A program made the translations under genes and the position numbers. Below are positions 40,003 to 50,039 of a DNA stretch of 64,000 nt, piece by piece. The notes under the pieces were generated by a model. The model saw nothing but the letters and a program-made list of their open reading frames with translations, made no database searches and had not been told where the DNA came from. Position 1 is the stretch's first letter. The number at the start of each line of letters is the position of its first letter. Origin of the DNA: Sesamia nonagrioides (Eukaryota; Arthropoda; Insecta; Lepidoptera; Noctuidae); contig JADWQK010000981.1 in NCBI GenBank assembly GCA_017933935.1, positions 496,001 through 560,000 of the forward strand, written 5' to 3'.

Positions 40003-41316
40003 ATGTCAACTTCCAATGATGACCCCCCTGATCGTGGGGGGGACATTTTCCGCAGAGATAACAAGACGTTTAGATCTCCGCCGCAAGCCTCCGCTAAGCG
40101 TTTGTTTTGTGAAATGTCTCCGACCGACAATTTAATAGATGATAGGTCGAAGCGTTTACAAACTGCACCCAATTCTCCCGAAAAGTCGCCTACATTAAAT
40201 ATTTCCAATCGTAGCGACGGGAACAGTAATTATTGCGATTTGATGACCGAGGCGTCTGTGTACCTGGCCAAGATCAACGAGCTGGTTAATGATAACGGTT
40301 CTCGTATAAATGTCGCGAACAAATCAGCAATTATGGATATGACTCAACGAGTTACAAGTATCGTGTCTTTGTTAGCTTTAAAATCTGCGTGTAACGAGAC
40401 AAAGCTTGCTAACACCGAGCGCGAATTGGAAATAATTAAATTAAAATCCTACGCTAAAACCGTTAATGAGGACAAAAACATGTCGTACGCGGATTCTTTG
40501 AAACTGCGGTTGCCTAAAGTTACCCCGGCTATTGAATCTAGAGTACCTCTTCCTTGTCTCGTCGCCTATCCGACCCAGGAGCGATCAGCTGACTATGCGT
40601 CATCTTCCGCCACTAAACAAGCTCTTATGAAGGCGATTAGACCGAGTGACGATGGTTTTCAAATAGTCGGTATTAAAAAAACCGCCAAATCAGGCGTTGT
40701 ACTGCGCGTTGCAAATGAAAACCAATTGAAAAGACTAGAATCGGTAGACGCTATAAAGTCTGCGGGTCTTCGCTTAGAAAAACCAAAAGGTCGCCGACCC
40801 CGTCTATTAGTCAAGGACATTCCCGCCTCTATGGAAGACAACAATTTTTTGCAAGCTATATACCGCCAAAATATTAAAAACGAGTTGCCAATAAAAGAAG
40901 ACGACTTCATTAAATCCACGAAAATAGTCCGTAGGCGTTCTACCAATAACGGTCGTAAATGGTTAGGAATAGAGATTGAACCTGAGGTACGGAAACATCT
41001 TGTGTCTACCAAGGATAAGTTATTTATTGACTGGGCCACGTGCCGTTTTGTTGATGATATCGAGGTAGTTCGTTGCGCGTATTGTCAGCAATTCGGTCAC
41101 GTGAAAAAGCATTGCGCTAATAAATCACCAACCTGCGCTATATGTTCTGAGGCCCACGAAACCAATGTTTGTCCGCATAAGGACGATTTAAATTTTGCCC
41201 CGGTTTGCGCGGCGTGTAAACGTTTTAAAAAACCTTTTGACCATCGCTGCGGGTCTGAACAGTGCGGTACCTATAAATTAAAACTCGAACAACTTATCCT
41301 ACATACTAATTACTAA
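40003..41316 (+). CDS. R1-clade LINE ORF1, gag-like nucleic-acid-binding protein
   Basis: 437 aa, uninterrupted. ORF1 proteins of R1-clade LINEs bind element RNA and form the ribonucleoprotein with ORF2. The N-terminal half is hydrophilic and serine/proline-rich (residues 1-70), then a helical middle region. A domain around residues 180-340 includes GRRPRLLVKDIPASMEDNNFLQAIYRQN, similar to the gag-like fold before the knuckles. C-terminal knuckles: CAYCQQFGHVKKHC (358-371, CX2CX4HX4C), CAICSEAHETNVC (378-390, CX2CX3HX4C) and a third, CAACKRFKKPFDHRC onward (402-421). The stop TAA is 5 bases before the ORF2 ATG. ORF2 is in the -1 frame relative to ORF1, so ORF2 is probably translated by termination-reinitiation, as established for Bombyx SART1. 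Confidence 0.95.
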   Translation: MSTSNDDPPDRGGDIFRRDNKTFRSPPQASAKRLFCEMSPTDNLIDDRSKRLQTAPNSPEKSPTLNISNRSDGNSNYCDLMTEASVYLAKINELVNDNGSRINVANKSAIMDMTQRVTSIVSLLALKSACNETKLANTERELEIIKLKSYAKTVNEDKNMSYADSLKLRLPKVTPAIESRVPLPCLVAYPTQERSADYASSSATKQALMKAIRPSDDGFQIVGIKKTAKSGVVLRVANENQLKRLESVDAIKSAGLRLEKPKGRRPRLLVKDIPASMEDNNFLQAIYRQNIKNELPIKEDDFIKSTKIVRRRSTNNGRKWLGIEIEPEVRKHLVSTKDKLFIDWATCRFVDDIEVVRCAYCQQFGHVKKHCANKSPTCAICSEAHETNVCPHKDDLNFAPVCAACKRFKKPFDHRCGSEQCGTYKLKLEQLILHTNY

Positions 41317-41321
41317 TTAAG

Positions 41322-44300
41322 ATGGATAGTCTAAGCATAGGGCAATTAAACCTTCACAACGATAAGGTGGCGACATCAGAGTTAGATAAATTAATTATTG
41401 ACTACAACTTAGACGTTGTACTCATTCAAGAACAATATCAAAACTCAAGTTTACGTCACAGGGTAGTGCAGCTGGATTGCAGGGCGCGAGCCGGAATTTA
41501 TGTTGCGCGGTCTTCTAACTTTACGGTAACGTCTATACGTGACCTCATGACGCCACACTGTGCGGTTGCTGAAGTCTCATCAGCTTCTTTTAAAGTATTC
41601 GTTGTAAGCTGTTACTTTCAATATTCAGATCCTGTTACTCCTCATATACATAATCTCCGTCATGTCTTGCGGTCACTCGCGGGCTGCAAAGTGATCGTTG
41701 GCGCGGATGTCAACGCGTCATCGTCTCTGTGGTATGGCAAGGTTCGGGCAACCGATACCGAACGACGCTGCGCTGTTGAGGATTTCATTGCTGAGATGAA
41801 CCTATCGATTCATAATACCCCCGATGCACCACCTACTTTTTGCAGCCAAATAGGCGAATCTTGTATTGACGTCACACTTTCTAGTGCCGACGTACGTTTG
41901 GATAGGTGGCGTGTCCTACCGGACGCGTCTTGTAGTGATCATCGCCTGATCGTGTACGAATTTGTTCCTGGTTATATTCAGGGTCCGTCTCATATTCCTG
42001 GTAATTTCAGATATAGATGTAAAGGCGCGAACTGGGAATTTTTTGGCTCGCTTTTTGCGTGTCATGCCAAGGAGTTCACTCGGGACGGGCTGTCAGCCGA
42101 AGAAAGTGCTGACATTATGTCAGAAACCTTTACCTACTGTGCTGACATCGCCATTGGTCGTGGATCTATGACCAATATTCGTAGATGTGACTGGTGGAGT
42201 GATTATTTAGTTGAACAGCGCAAAAGATATCGCAGAGCGCGTAGACAGTTAAATAAACTCAAGAGCCGAAAGATTACTGGAGATCTTCTTACGTCCGCTT
42301 TAAATGCTTTCAGAGTTGCCAAGTCACGCTACAAAGCATCGGTGGAAAAATCTAAGGGTAACTTGTTGCGGAAAATCGTTGACAAACTTGACAGGGAGGG
42401 TCCGTGGTCTCCCTTATATCACGAATTTAAAGCTAACAGATCGGTCGACCTTGCATACGTTCAAAACATTAAGGTCAATGATAAGCATACCACGGGCATA
42501 GAGGAAACAACAAAAGTACTAATTAATACACTTATCCCTGATGATTCACCGGCTAACGATAGCGACTACCACCAACAGATTCGAGCGTGGGCTCCTGCGC
42601 CACCTGAATCACCAATGTCAGACGTACCATCTAATGACGAATTTATAAATATTGTTAGAAAACTACCGGTCAACAAATCATCAGGGGAAGATAAAATATC
42701 TAATAGGATGATTAAAGAAGCGTGTAAAACAGCGGGTGATGCCATCTTAACTGTATATAACCGATGCATTGCTGAAGGCGTTTTTCCTCGTAAATGGCGA
42801 CGCGGTTTCATACGAATAATACCAAAGTGTGGTGATAAACCACCGGATGATCCGAAGTCATATCGGCCTATCACGCTTCTACCATCTTTGGGGAAACTTC
42901 TTGAGCGCCTCATCGTTCCACGTTTACTACCGAACGGTCCAAAATTTCATAGTAATCAATATGGCTTCACCATCGGTAAATCAACAGTCGACGCGGCGCT
43001 TTCTGTCAGAAGAACCGTTAACCAGTCGGAACACAAGTACGTGATTGGTATCTTTTTGGACATTTCTGGGGCTTTTGATAACGCTTGGTGGCCTATGTTG
43101 TTGTTAAAATTAAAAAACCGCGGTTGCTATAGAAACATATATAATCTCGTTTACTCGTACTTTATAAACGGTTCCGCGGTACTTAAGCTCGGTCATTTTT
43201 CTAGTACTAAAGCACTAACCATGGGATGTCCTCAGGGTTCAGTTGTCGGTCCTTATTTATGGAATTTGGGTTTTGATGATTTTCTCGCGATCCCGCTTCC
43301 TTGCGGCTGTTCACTTACTGGTTACGCGGACGATGGCCTACTGCTCATTCAGTCAAGTACCCGAGCCGGACTTGAGAACTTGGCCCATACTTGCCTAAAT
43401 CTAATATCTCAGTGGGGTGATCGTAACCGCCTAGCGTTTGCGCCGCATAAAACCTATCAACTTCTACTAAAAGGTAATCTTAAATCATTGCCTACTATTA
43501 AATTTAATAACGTTCCCGTTAAAAAACAGCAATCCGTATGCTACCTTGGTATGGTCTTAGAGAGGAATTTTTCATTTATCGAACATATAAAAATAGTTGG
43601 CGAAAAAGCTAAAAGGAACTTTTATGCCCTAACTAGAATATCCAAAGCAACTTGGGGTCTATCATTCCTAACTTTAAAAACTATATATGGAGCTACCTAC
43701 TTAGGATGTATGTGCTACGGTGCACCTGTTTGGGCCGATAGGGCCAGCATAGGGGCGGCGCGACGTAAACTGCTTCAAAGCCAACGTTTGGCATTGATAT
43801 TTTTATGCAAGGCGTATAGAACAGTCAGTACTGAAGCCTTACCCGTTCTGGCAGGTGTACTTCCAGTCGATCTTGAAGTACAGCGACGTGCTTCAATGTA
43901 CTACTCCGCGAGGGGGGAGGCCATGGACACTAACTTTGTTACACAACGCGACCTCAATAGAATTTCTAGATTATTTAAACCTCAGACTGACGTCTGGGAG
44001 GACCTCTTATCCGAATGGCAAAGTAGGTGGGATAATTCCATCAAGGGCCGGCACCTCCATCTGTTCTTTCCATCCGTTGGCGATCGGCTGGCTAAGACAT
44101 GGCTGGAGGTTGACCACTGCGTTGCCCAATTTCTCACAGGTCATGGCAACTTTAAAAGTAAACTGTATTCTTTTAAACTTGTTCCTTCGCCTTTGTGTCA
44201 GTGTTCTACATCGAACTGTGAATTTGAACAGTCCGCACATCACATCTTGTGGGAGTGTATTCTTTGGCAGAATGAACGCAATATTATGTTGGATAGTGTA

Positions 44301-44405
44301 CAAGTTACATCCGGAGTTGTTTATTATACGGACCTTGTTGAAACTAGAACTAATTTCCGTGCGTTCAGGCGCTTTTGCCATACCTATTATTGGAATCAAT
44401 TGTAA
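41322..44405 (+). CDS. R1-clade LINE ORF2, endonuclease and reverse transcriptase
   Basis: 1027 aa, uninterrupted, close to the usual length for R1-clade ORF2. It carries out target-primed reverse transcription: the endonuclease nicks the target and the RT copies element RNA from the nick. Endonuclease (about 1-225): QLNL near residue 8, IQEQY near 36, GADVN at 128-131 and SDH at 205-207, the catalytic or metal-binding positions of the AP-endonuclease family. RT (about 440-760): PKSYRPITLLPS, then FLDISGAFDN with catalytic D580, GCPQGSVVGPYLWNL, and YADD at 668-671. C-terminal zinc-binding region: CQCSTSNCEFEQSAHHILWEC. No RNase H domain was seen. All catalytic residues I can check are present, so activity is plausible but not shown. 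Confidence 0.96.
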   Translation: MDSLSIGQLNLHNDKVATSELDKLIIDYNLDVVLIQEQYQNSSLRHRVVQLDCRARAGIYVARSSNFTVTSIRDLMTPHCAVAEVSSASFKVFVVSCYFQYSDPVTPHIHNLRHVLRSLAGCKVIVGADVNASSSLWYGKVRATDTERRCAVEDFIAEMNLSIHNTPDAPPTFCSQIGESCIDVTLSSADVRLDRWRVLPDASCSDHRLIVYEFVPGYIQGPSHIPGNFRYRCKGANWEFFGSLFACHAKEFTRDGLSAEESADIMSETFTYCADIAIGRGSMTNIRRCDWWSDYLVEQRKRYRRARRQLNKLKSRKITGDLLTSALNAFRVAKSRYKASVEKSKGNLLRKIVDKLDREGPWSPLYHEFKANRSVDLAYVQNIKVNDKHTTGIEETTKVLINTLIPDDSPANDSDYHQQIRAWAPAPPESPMSDVPSNDEFINIVRKLPVNKSSGEDKISNRMIKEACKTAGDAILTVYNRCIAEGVFPRKWRRGFIRIIPKCGDKPPDDPKSYRPITLLPSLGKLLERLIVPRLLPNGPKFHSNQYGFTIGKSTVDAALSVRRTVNQSEHKYVIGIFLDISGAFDNAWWPMLLLKLKNRGCYRNIYNLVYSYFINGSAVLKLGHFSSTKALTMGCPQGSVVGPYLWNLGFDDFLAIPLPCGCSLTGYADDGLLLIQSSTRAGLENLAHTCLNLISQWGDRNRLAFAPHKTYQLLLKGNLKSLPTIKFNNVPVKKQQSVCYLGMVLERNFSFIEHIKIVGEKAKRNFYALTRISKATWGLSFLTLKTIYGATYLGCMCYGAPVWADRASIGAARRKLLQSQRLALIFLCKAYRTVSTEALPVLAGVLPVDLEVQRRASMYYSARGEAMDTNFVTQRDLNRISRLFKPQTDVWEDLLSEWQSRWDNSIKGRHLHLFFPSVGDRLAKTWLEVDHCVAQFLTGHGNFKSKLYSFKLVPSPLCQCSTSNCEFEQSAHHILWECILWQNERNIMLDSVQVTSGVVYYTDLVETRTNFRAFRRFCHTYYWNQL

Positions 44406-44757
44406 CAGCAAATACCTACTTAGGACCCATTAACTTGATCAAATGTTATTCCGTGGTGCTTGGCAATCTGGGCTTCTCCCAGTTGCAATAATGTCCCTTT
44501 GTGCCGATTGGCCTAGTTCTATTCTGTCTCCTGCTTATTATGGAGGGAAGTGGAAAAAATATCTTTTTTTCTTACTCCTCCGCTATTCTTTTCTGATTAA
44601 TTTCGTTGCGGGACCCAAGACAGTTGAAACGTTTCTCCGGGACTCGTCGGGCTTCATTGCTCGGCGTTTTTCTGGCGGTCTCCACTGTTGATTCTGGCTT
44701 TCAGGAGTTGCAGTGGGTTGGGAACAGTGTGGCGGGTTTTGTCCCAAAAAAAAAAAA
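44406..44757 (+). other. 3' UTR and poly(A) of the R1-clade LINE
   Basis: Near-identical to the dead copy at 2452-2803. Ends TTTTGTCCC and then about 13 A. The ORF at 44443-44691 is in the UTR and is shared only because the copies are. Confidence 0.85.
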
Positions 44758-44878
44758 AGTATAGCTCTTATAGTTTCGGGAAAAAAAATGGGTCTGACAT
44801 ACGGACGGACAGACGGACAGACAGACATGACGAATCCATAAGGGTTCCGTTTTTCGCCATTTGGCAACGGAACCCTAA
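44758..44878 (+). repeat. widespread lepidopteran repeat, right half of the LINE target
   Basis: Resumes with AGTATAGCTCTTATAGTTTC and ends CCATTTGGCAACGGAACCCT, with GGACGGACAGACGGACAGAC between. It is continuous with 39300-39683 when the LINE and one copy of the duplication are removed. Confidence 0.9.
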
Positions 44879-44899
44879 AAAGTGGGTTATACTTTTATT

Positions 44900-45020
44900 T
44901 CCCAAAGGCCGTGGATATTCTACCTCCAGTTATCTCTGTAAACGTTGATTAGGTCTCCCAGCGTGTTTTGCCCGTTTGAATATCTGTGTGAGGTCCCAAG
45001 GACACCTGAGGTCTTTCACA
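44900..45020 (-). pseudogene. possible LINE C-terminal fragment
   Basis: On the minus strand a short frame reads LGDLINVYRDNW. It resembles VLNRLGDLMGFWREVGW in the fragment at 59780-60045. Too short for confidence. Confidence 0.3.
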
Positions 45021-45862
45021 GATATTCTTCCTCTTTTCGTCTCGTTTTTGCAAAATGAAATCTTTTACTACTTACCTCTGCTGTTTAAATTCCCGGCAGC
45101 GCATGCGCAAGAGATGCACGATGGGTGCAGATTTACATATCCTACTCGTATGTACAATAATTTATGACATGGGTACAATCTTTGTAGCATGCACAATATA
45201 TTGTGTTTTATTTTAGTAGATCATTTAAACATGACTGTTCCGCTGAAAATTACGCGTGTGAAACGAGTGTGAAAAACCGCCTTGATCTGCCCTGTTCCTG
45301 TTATGCCTAGCTGGATAGTAGCCAGAGATAACATAGTTCGTTTTTTAAAATACTAGGCAATCTTATAGATACATAATATATTTTTTAATACAGTTGCTCA
45401 AAAAGTGGTGTATTACAGGGACGTATAGCGTTCGGAAAGTGGGCTATTACACATTCGTGCTTTTTCTTTACCTTTTCCGAACTAGTGCGTTCTCTTTCCC
45501 AAGTGTCAAAATATTGTCTATTAAAAATAAAAAAAAACCAACCATGAAGTTTTTACTTTAAAAAAATCATAGAAGTTTTTATGATTCATGCAAATAATTC
45601 TAAAAAGAAGCTACTAATTTGTTTCAATATCAGATTTAATGATTTAATTCAATGAGTTAGGTTAGGTTTTATTTAATTTCATCTCATTTCATTTTCATTT
45701 CATATCAATAAAAAAATTCTACTGAAGACTTGGCTGTATGGGCATAGTTCCCTTTGCCTAATCGAATGGGTGAAGAAAAAAAAAATCTCTGCTTATATTC
45801 TTTTACGGTTTGCGCCATTTTTCAAAAATTTTCTTTGCGAGTTTAGTTGTTTGTTGCACAAA
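45021..45862. other. upstream flank of the recombinase
   Basis: 45395-45500 (CAGTTGCTCAAAAAGTGGTG, CGTTCGGAAAGTGGGC, TTTTCCGAACTAGTGCG) is echoed loosely by 50780-50900 on the far side of the LINE (TAGTTGTTCAGTACACGTGC, GGAACTCGTTGTAATGACAG). The two may be ends of the recombinase-bearing element. No gene was recognised. Confidence 0.35.
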
Positions 45863-47017
45863 ATGAGTAATTTCGACGATATTTTATTTGAATTAACACC
45901 ACCGGAACTCAGTATAATAACATTTTACCGGAAAAGTCAAAAAGTCGCTACATATCTATATACAACGAATTTATTTCTGTGGAGAAAAGAGAAAAAGGCA
46001 AATAGTTTTTCAGAAAATGTTATGTTGGCATATTTCTCCGAACTGTCAGCAAAATTAAAACCTTCTACATTATGGTCGAGGTTTTCGATGATAAAAAGTA
46101 TGCTGAAAATAAGAAACAACGTGGATATAAGTCAATACCCAAAACTAAATGCTTTCTTAAAACGACAATCAGACGGTTTTACAACTAAAAAGTCGAAAAT
46201 ATTAACATCGAATGAAGTGGAAAGGTTTTTAAACGAAGCTCCCGATGATCGTTATTTAGCCACAAAGGTGATTAATTAATAAGTACTTATAATTTTCTTT
46301 AGTATTCAGTTTACGAAATCGCAAAATACAGTCATTCAATTATTTAAAAAAATATTAATCAAATCCCTTTTTTTTTGTAGGTTGCACTGATTTTTGGCAT
46401 TGTTGGTGCTTGCCGCAGAGAGGAGTTATCCAGTATTACTTTAAAAGATATTGAAGCCCATGAAAAAATGCTACTAATCAAGATTCCGAATACAAAAAAT
46501 AAGATACCGAGAAGCTTTGTTGTTGAAGGAGATTTTCTTAGAATAGTGCAAAAATATATGAATCAGCGGTCCCAAAAAGGAAAATCCGACCGTTTTTTCC
46601 AAAATTATCAAAAAGGAAAGTGTACATCTCAAGCAATCGGGATAAACAAATTTGGTAATATGCCAAAAGAAATAGCTACGTTTCTTGGTCTGCCGGATGC
46701 AGAGTATTATACTGGGCACAGCTTCAGGAGGACCTCTGCTACATTATAGGCAGATTCAGGAGTCAATTTGACGTCCTTAAAGCGACTAGGAGGTTGGAAG
46801 TCAGAAATTGCAGAAGGCTATATTGCTGATTCATTACACAAGAAACTAGAAACTGGGAAAAAAATCACACAATCCATTAATTTAAAGTCCAGTCCGTCAC
46901 CTTCACATGACAATAGTGAAGAGAAAGTTCGACCATTTACCTTCGTTGATAATGATAAGTCATTAGATCCAATTCCATCAACTAGCAAACGCCATTGTAT
47001 AACACCTTTGATAAATA
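45863..47017 (+). pseudogene. tyrosine recombinase, Crypton-like, two exons, one nonsense codon
   Basis: Exon 1 is 45863-46267 (ATG, 135 codons). A 113-bp intron at 46268-46380 has GT...TTTTTGTAG ends and phase 0. Exon 2 starts at 46381. The protein resembles eukaryotic tyrosine recombinases, which cut and rejoin DNA through a covalent tyrosine. N-terminal SAM-like core-binding region (residues 1-135), then GACRREEL (catalytic Arg), a basic NTKNKIPR strand (Lys candidate), GHSFRRTSAT (H-x-x-R), LGGWKS (Trp in the second His position) and EGYIADSL (Tyr nucleophile). An in-frame TAG at 46747-46749 lies between H-x-x-R and GGW, so the full protein cannot be made without readthrough. The C-terminus is cut off by the LINE inserted at 47018. 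Crypton-like is my best call; a domesticated relative is possible. Confidence 0.8.
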
Positions 47018-47111
47018 TTTTTTTTTTTTTTTTTTATAAGTTATAAACAAGCGCTTGACCGCAATCCCGCCTGATGGTAAGCAGTGATGCGATCATTGAT
47101 GGTAAAGCGCG

Positions 47112-50026
47112 CTAGTTTATTAAGAACCTATTCACTCTAGCCTTGAAGACACTCAAATTGTAATGTGACGGAAACACCGTCGCTGGCAAATTGTTCCAGT
47201 CCCTCGATGTACGCGGTATAAAAGAGGAAGCGAAACGCTTCGTCCGGGTCGCAGTGGTATCAACAACGTAAGGGTGGAAACTCGCCGTACGACGGGTCGT
47301 CCGATGGTGGAACGGTGATGGGGGAATTAAATCATGCAATTCCCTTGCACACTCACCAGAATGCAACCTATAGAAGACCGAAAGGCTGGCTACTCTACGC
47401 CTGTGCTCCAGGCTTTGGAGACCATTTCGAGTTAAGTCTGGGTCGCCAATCAGCCTCTTCGCACGCCTCTCCACTGAATCCAAAGTATCCAGGTGACATT
47501 TCGCAGCACCAGCCCAAATGTGGCTGCAGTACTCCACACACGAGCGGACCTGTGCTTTGTACAACATTAGAAGCTGCCCCGGTGTGAAGTACCGCCGGAC
47601 CTTTGCGATAACGCCAAGTTTTCTAGCAGCCACCCTGGCCTTGGACTCAATGAACCGCCCAAAGTTAAGGTTCGAGGAAATCTCTACTCCCAAAAGCTGA
47701 AGGCGGTTGGTGCACTCCAAGGATACATTCCGAAAAGTAGGAGCCAAGGTGAACGGGCTCCTTTTGGCGGTGAAAAGACACGCCTGTGTTTTGGCGGCAT
47801 TGAATGCTACAAGATTGGCTTTGCCCCATTCGGAGACTGCCTGTAGTGCAGCACTCGTACGCTCTACCATAGCCTCTCTTTCGGACCAGATTGCTTCCTT
47901 ACTAGCCCGAGCTTCCGGCAGATATCTCTCCACAACTGTGCTGTCATCTGCATACCCATAGATACCGGGCATCAGCAGATCATTAATATGCAGCAGGAAC
48001 AGAGTTGCAGAGAGAACAGACCCCTAAGGAACACCGGCATTGGTCGACATGGGCTCCGATGAGCATCCGTCGACAACAACTCGGAGGGACCGTTCAGTCA
48101 GGAAGTCTTTAACCCAGCCAGTCAGGCCAGCGGAAACGCCGTACGCTGGAAGCTTACTCAAAAGGCCAGCGTGCCATACCCGGTCGAAGGCCTTCGAGAC
48201 ATCAAGGGAGACGGCAATCGCTTCCCCATTTCTCTCGAGGGCCTCGCCCCACAAGTGAGTGGCATACACTAGTAGGTCCCCAGTTGACCGATTGCGCCGA
48301 AAACCGTACTGTCGGTCACTGAGGAGATCGTTACCTTCCAGGTAAGCCAAGAGGCGCGAATTCAATACACGCTCCATAATCTTGCAGAGTATGGAGGTTA
48401 CCGAAATCGGCCGATAGTTGGTAGGATCGGCACGACTACCCTTTTTGGGCACGGGCTGCACGTTGGCAAGCTTCCAGGACTTGGGCACTATACCAGTCCT
48501 AAATGAGAGGCGATACAGGCGCGTCAATACAGGAGACAACTCGGGCGCACATGCCTTAAGAACAATCGCTGGTATACCATCTGGACCACTAGCCTTATTC
48601 ACGTCCAGACGACACAGTGCTCTCAGGACCTCCTTGTTCCTAATGCGAACCTCCGGCATTGAAGCTCCGCAATGAGGTAAATTAGGTGGAGTAGCACTGC
48701 CAGTATCAAGACGCGAACTATGGGCAAAGAGAGATGCAAAGAGACCTGCTTTCTCTCTCGCCGTATGGGCCAGTGTTCCATCAGGCCTCACCAGCGGAGG
48801 CAGTGTGGGTCGACAGAAGTTCGCCTCGACCGATTTGGCAAGGACCAAAAAGATCTGCTACCGGATGGCTGCGCAGATAGCTTGTTGCCAATATGGGTAA
48901 TACGGTCGAAGCGAGCCCTCTTAAGCGCCTTTTTGTAGGACTTGGCAGCACGGTTAAAGGCTCTCTTCTTTGAGCTTAGATCCGTAGCTCTGCGGTCACG
49001 AGCGTCAACCCAGGTGAGAAATGCCGCGTGCTTAAGCTGTTCAGCTTGGACACAATCGGCATTGAACCATGGGCGAGCTGAGCCACCGACGGGCACGTCG
49101 CTGAAGGGGATAAAATACTCCATAGCTTGACGCACCACATCGGTTATAGCGTCCGCACAGCTCGACGGATTGTCAGAAGAGAAGCAGACCTGCTGCCAAG
49201 GATAAGACGCAAAGAAGTGGCGCATCTCATCCCAATCTGCTGACTTGTATCGCCACAATCTCCGTTCACCACGAGAGTCGTGATCTGGAGGGGAGAAGGA
49301 TGACACAGACTTCACCAGACAGTGGTCTGAAGTTCCCAACGGTGAGGAAACTGTTACAACACATCTGTCCGGATCAGTGGTCAGCAGAAGGTCCAAACAG
49401 TTGGCTGTCTGGCCAACTACATCAGGCACCCTAGTCGCTTGCTCTACCAGCTGGGAAAGGCCCATAGAAAGCGCGAAGTTTCGCGCTTCTCTCCCAGCGT
49501 GGTCGGTCCTCTGGTATGGGAAGAGCCAGTCCTGGTGGCAGGCGTTGAAGTCCCCCAGAGCGACGAACTGAGCGTCAGGGTGCCGATGCAGCGCATTGTC
49601 AGCAGCCTCACTGAGGTGGTCGAATAACCGAGTTGTCTCCTGATCACCGCTGTGCGATCGGTAGACACAGGTGTAGACAATTTTGTCTACACCAGTGTCA
49701 ACCAACAGCCATAAGGTCGATAGATGAGGGTCTTCGAGGTGACGGAGACGCCGTCAACAGATGTCATTGCGGACATACACACAGACCCCAGCACGCTGCA
49801 GGAAATGATGCTCCAAAGAGTATCCCGGGTAGTTGAGGTATGCCGCATCAGACGGACATCTGATCTGGGTCTCCGTCAAGAAAAGTAGGTGAGGCTTTTC
49901 AGTCTCAAGGTGGTGGTGGACTGCATCGATATTGGGGTGCAGACCTCGAATGTTTGAGAGGTGCACTTTAAACGAGAGGACGTGCGCCCGCTGTGCACAC
50001 CTACTTTTCTTATTTGTACTTTTCAT
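47112..50026 (-). pseudogene. LINE ORF2 (endonuclease and reverse transcriptase) with three lesions
   Basis: Start at 50026 (MKSTNKKSRC...). Endonuclease signatures: LSNIRGLHPNIDAV, FLTETQI, VALGDFNACHQDW and GTSDHCLV. RT signatures: KASGPDGIPAIVLKAC, PTNYRPISVTSILCK, QYGFRRNRST, VSLDVSKAFDRVW (catalytic Asp) and GYADDSTV. The C-terminus has the RSCVEYCSHIWAGA and RRAKRLIGD region typical of Jockey/CR1-group elements. Lesions: TGA at 49754-49756 in the endonuclease, a one-base shift near 48860 between endonuclease and RT, and TAG at 48024-48026 exactly where the conserved Gln of the PQGS box should be. Otherwise the frames are colinear and well conserved, so decay is recent. No separate ORF1 was recognised; a 122-codon minus frame at 50470-50102 lies in the 5' UTR region and has no known domain. 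Confidence 0.92.
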
Positions 50027-50039
50027 CTTTGATTTTAAA

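Larger units (their letters stand above)
39684..44757 (+). mobile_element. full-length R1-clade LINE with target duplication
   Basis: AGTATAGCTCTTA lies on both sides (39671-39683 and 44758-44770). Between are a 5' UTR of about 320 bases, ORF1 (40003-41316), ORF2 (41322-44405), a 3' UTR of about 340 bases and a run of about 13 A. Both ORFs are uninterrupted over 4.4 kb, so this copy may be recent and competent. R1-clade placement rests on three zinc knuckles in ORF1, an apurinic-type endonuclease and RT without RNase H in ORF2, and the R1-like motif style (GAFDNAWW, GCPQGSVVGP.LWNL). Confidence 0.93.

Noticed and set aside
44007..44411. Minus-strand 134-aa frame, and other frames inside 40003-44405
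   Set aside because: Shadows of the R1-clade ORF1 and ORF2 in other frames.
39684..44757. Telomere-specific insertion as in TRAS/SART
   Set aside because: The flanks are not TTAGG repeats; the target is a dispersed lepidopteran repeat.
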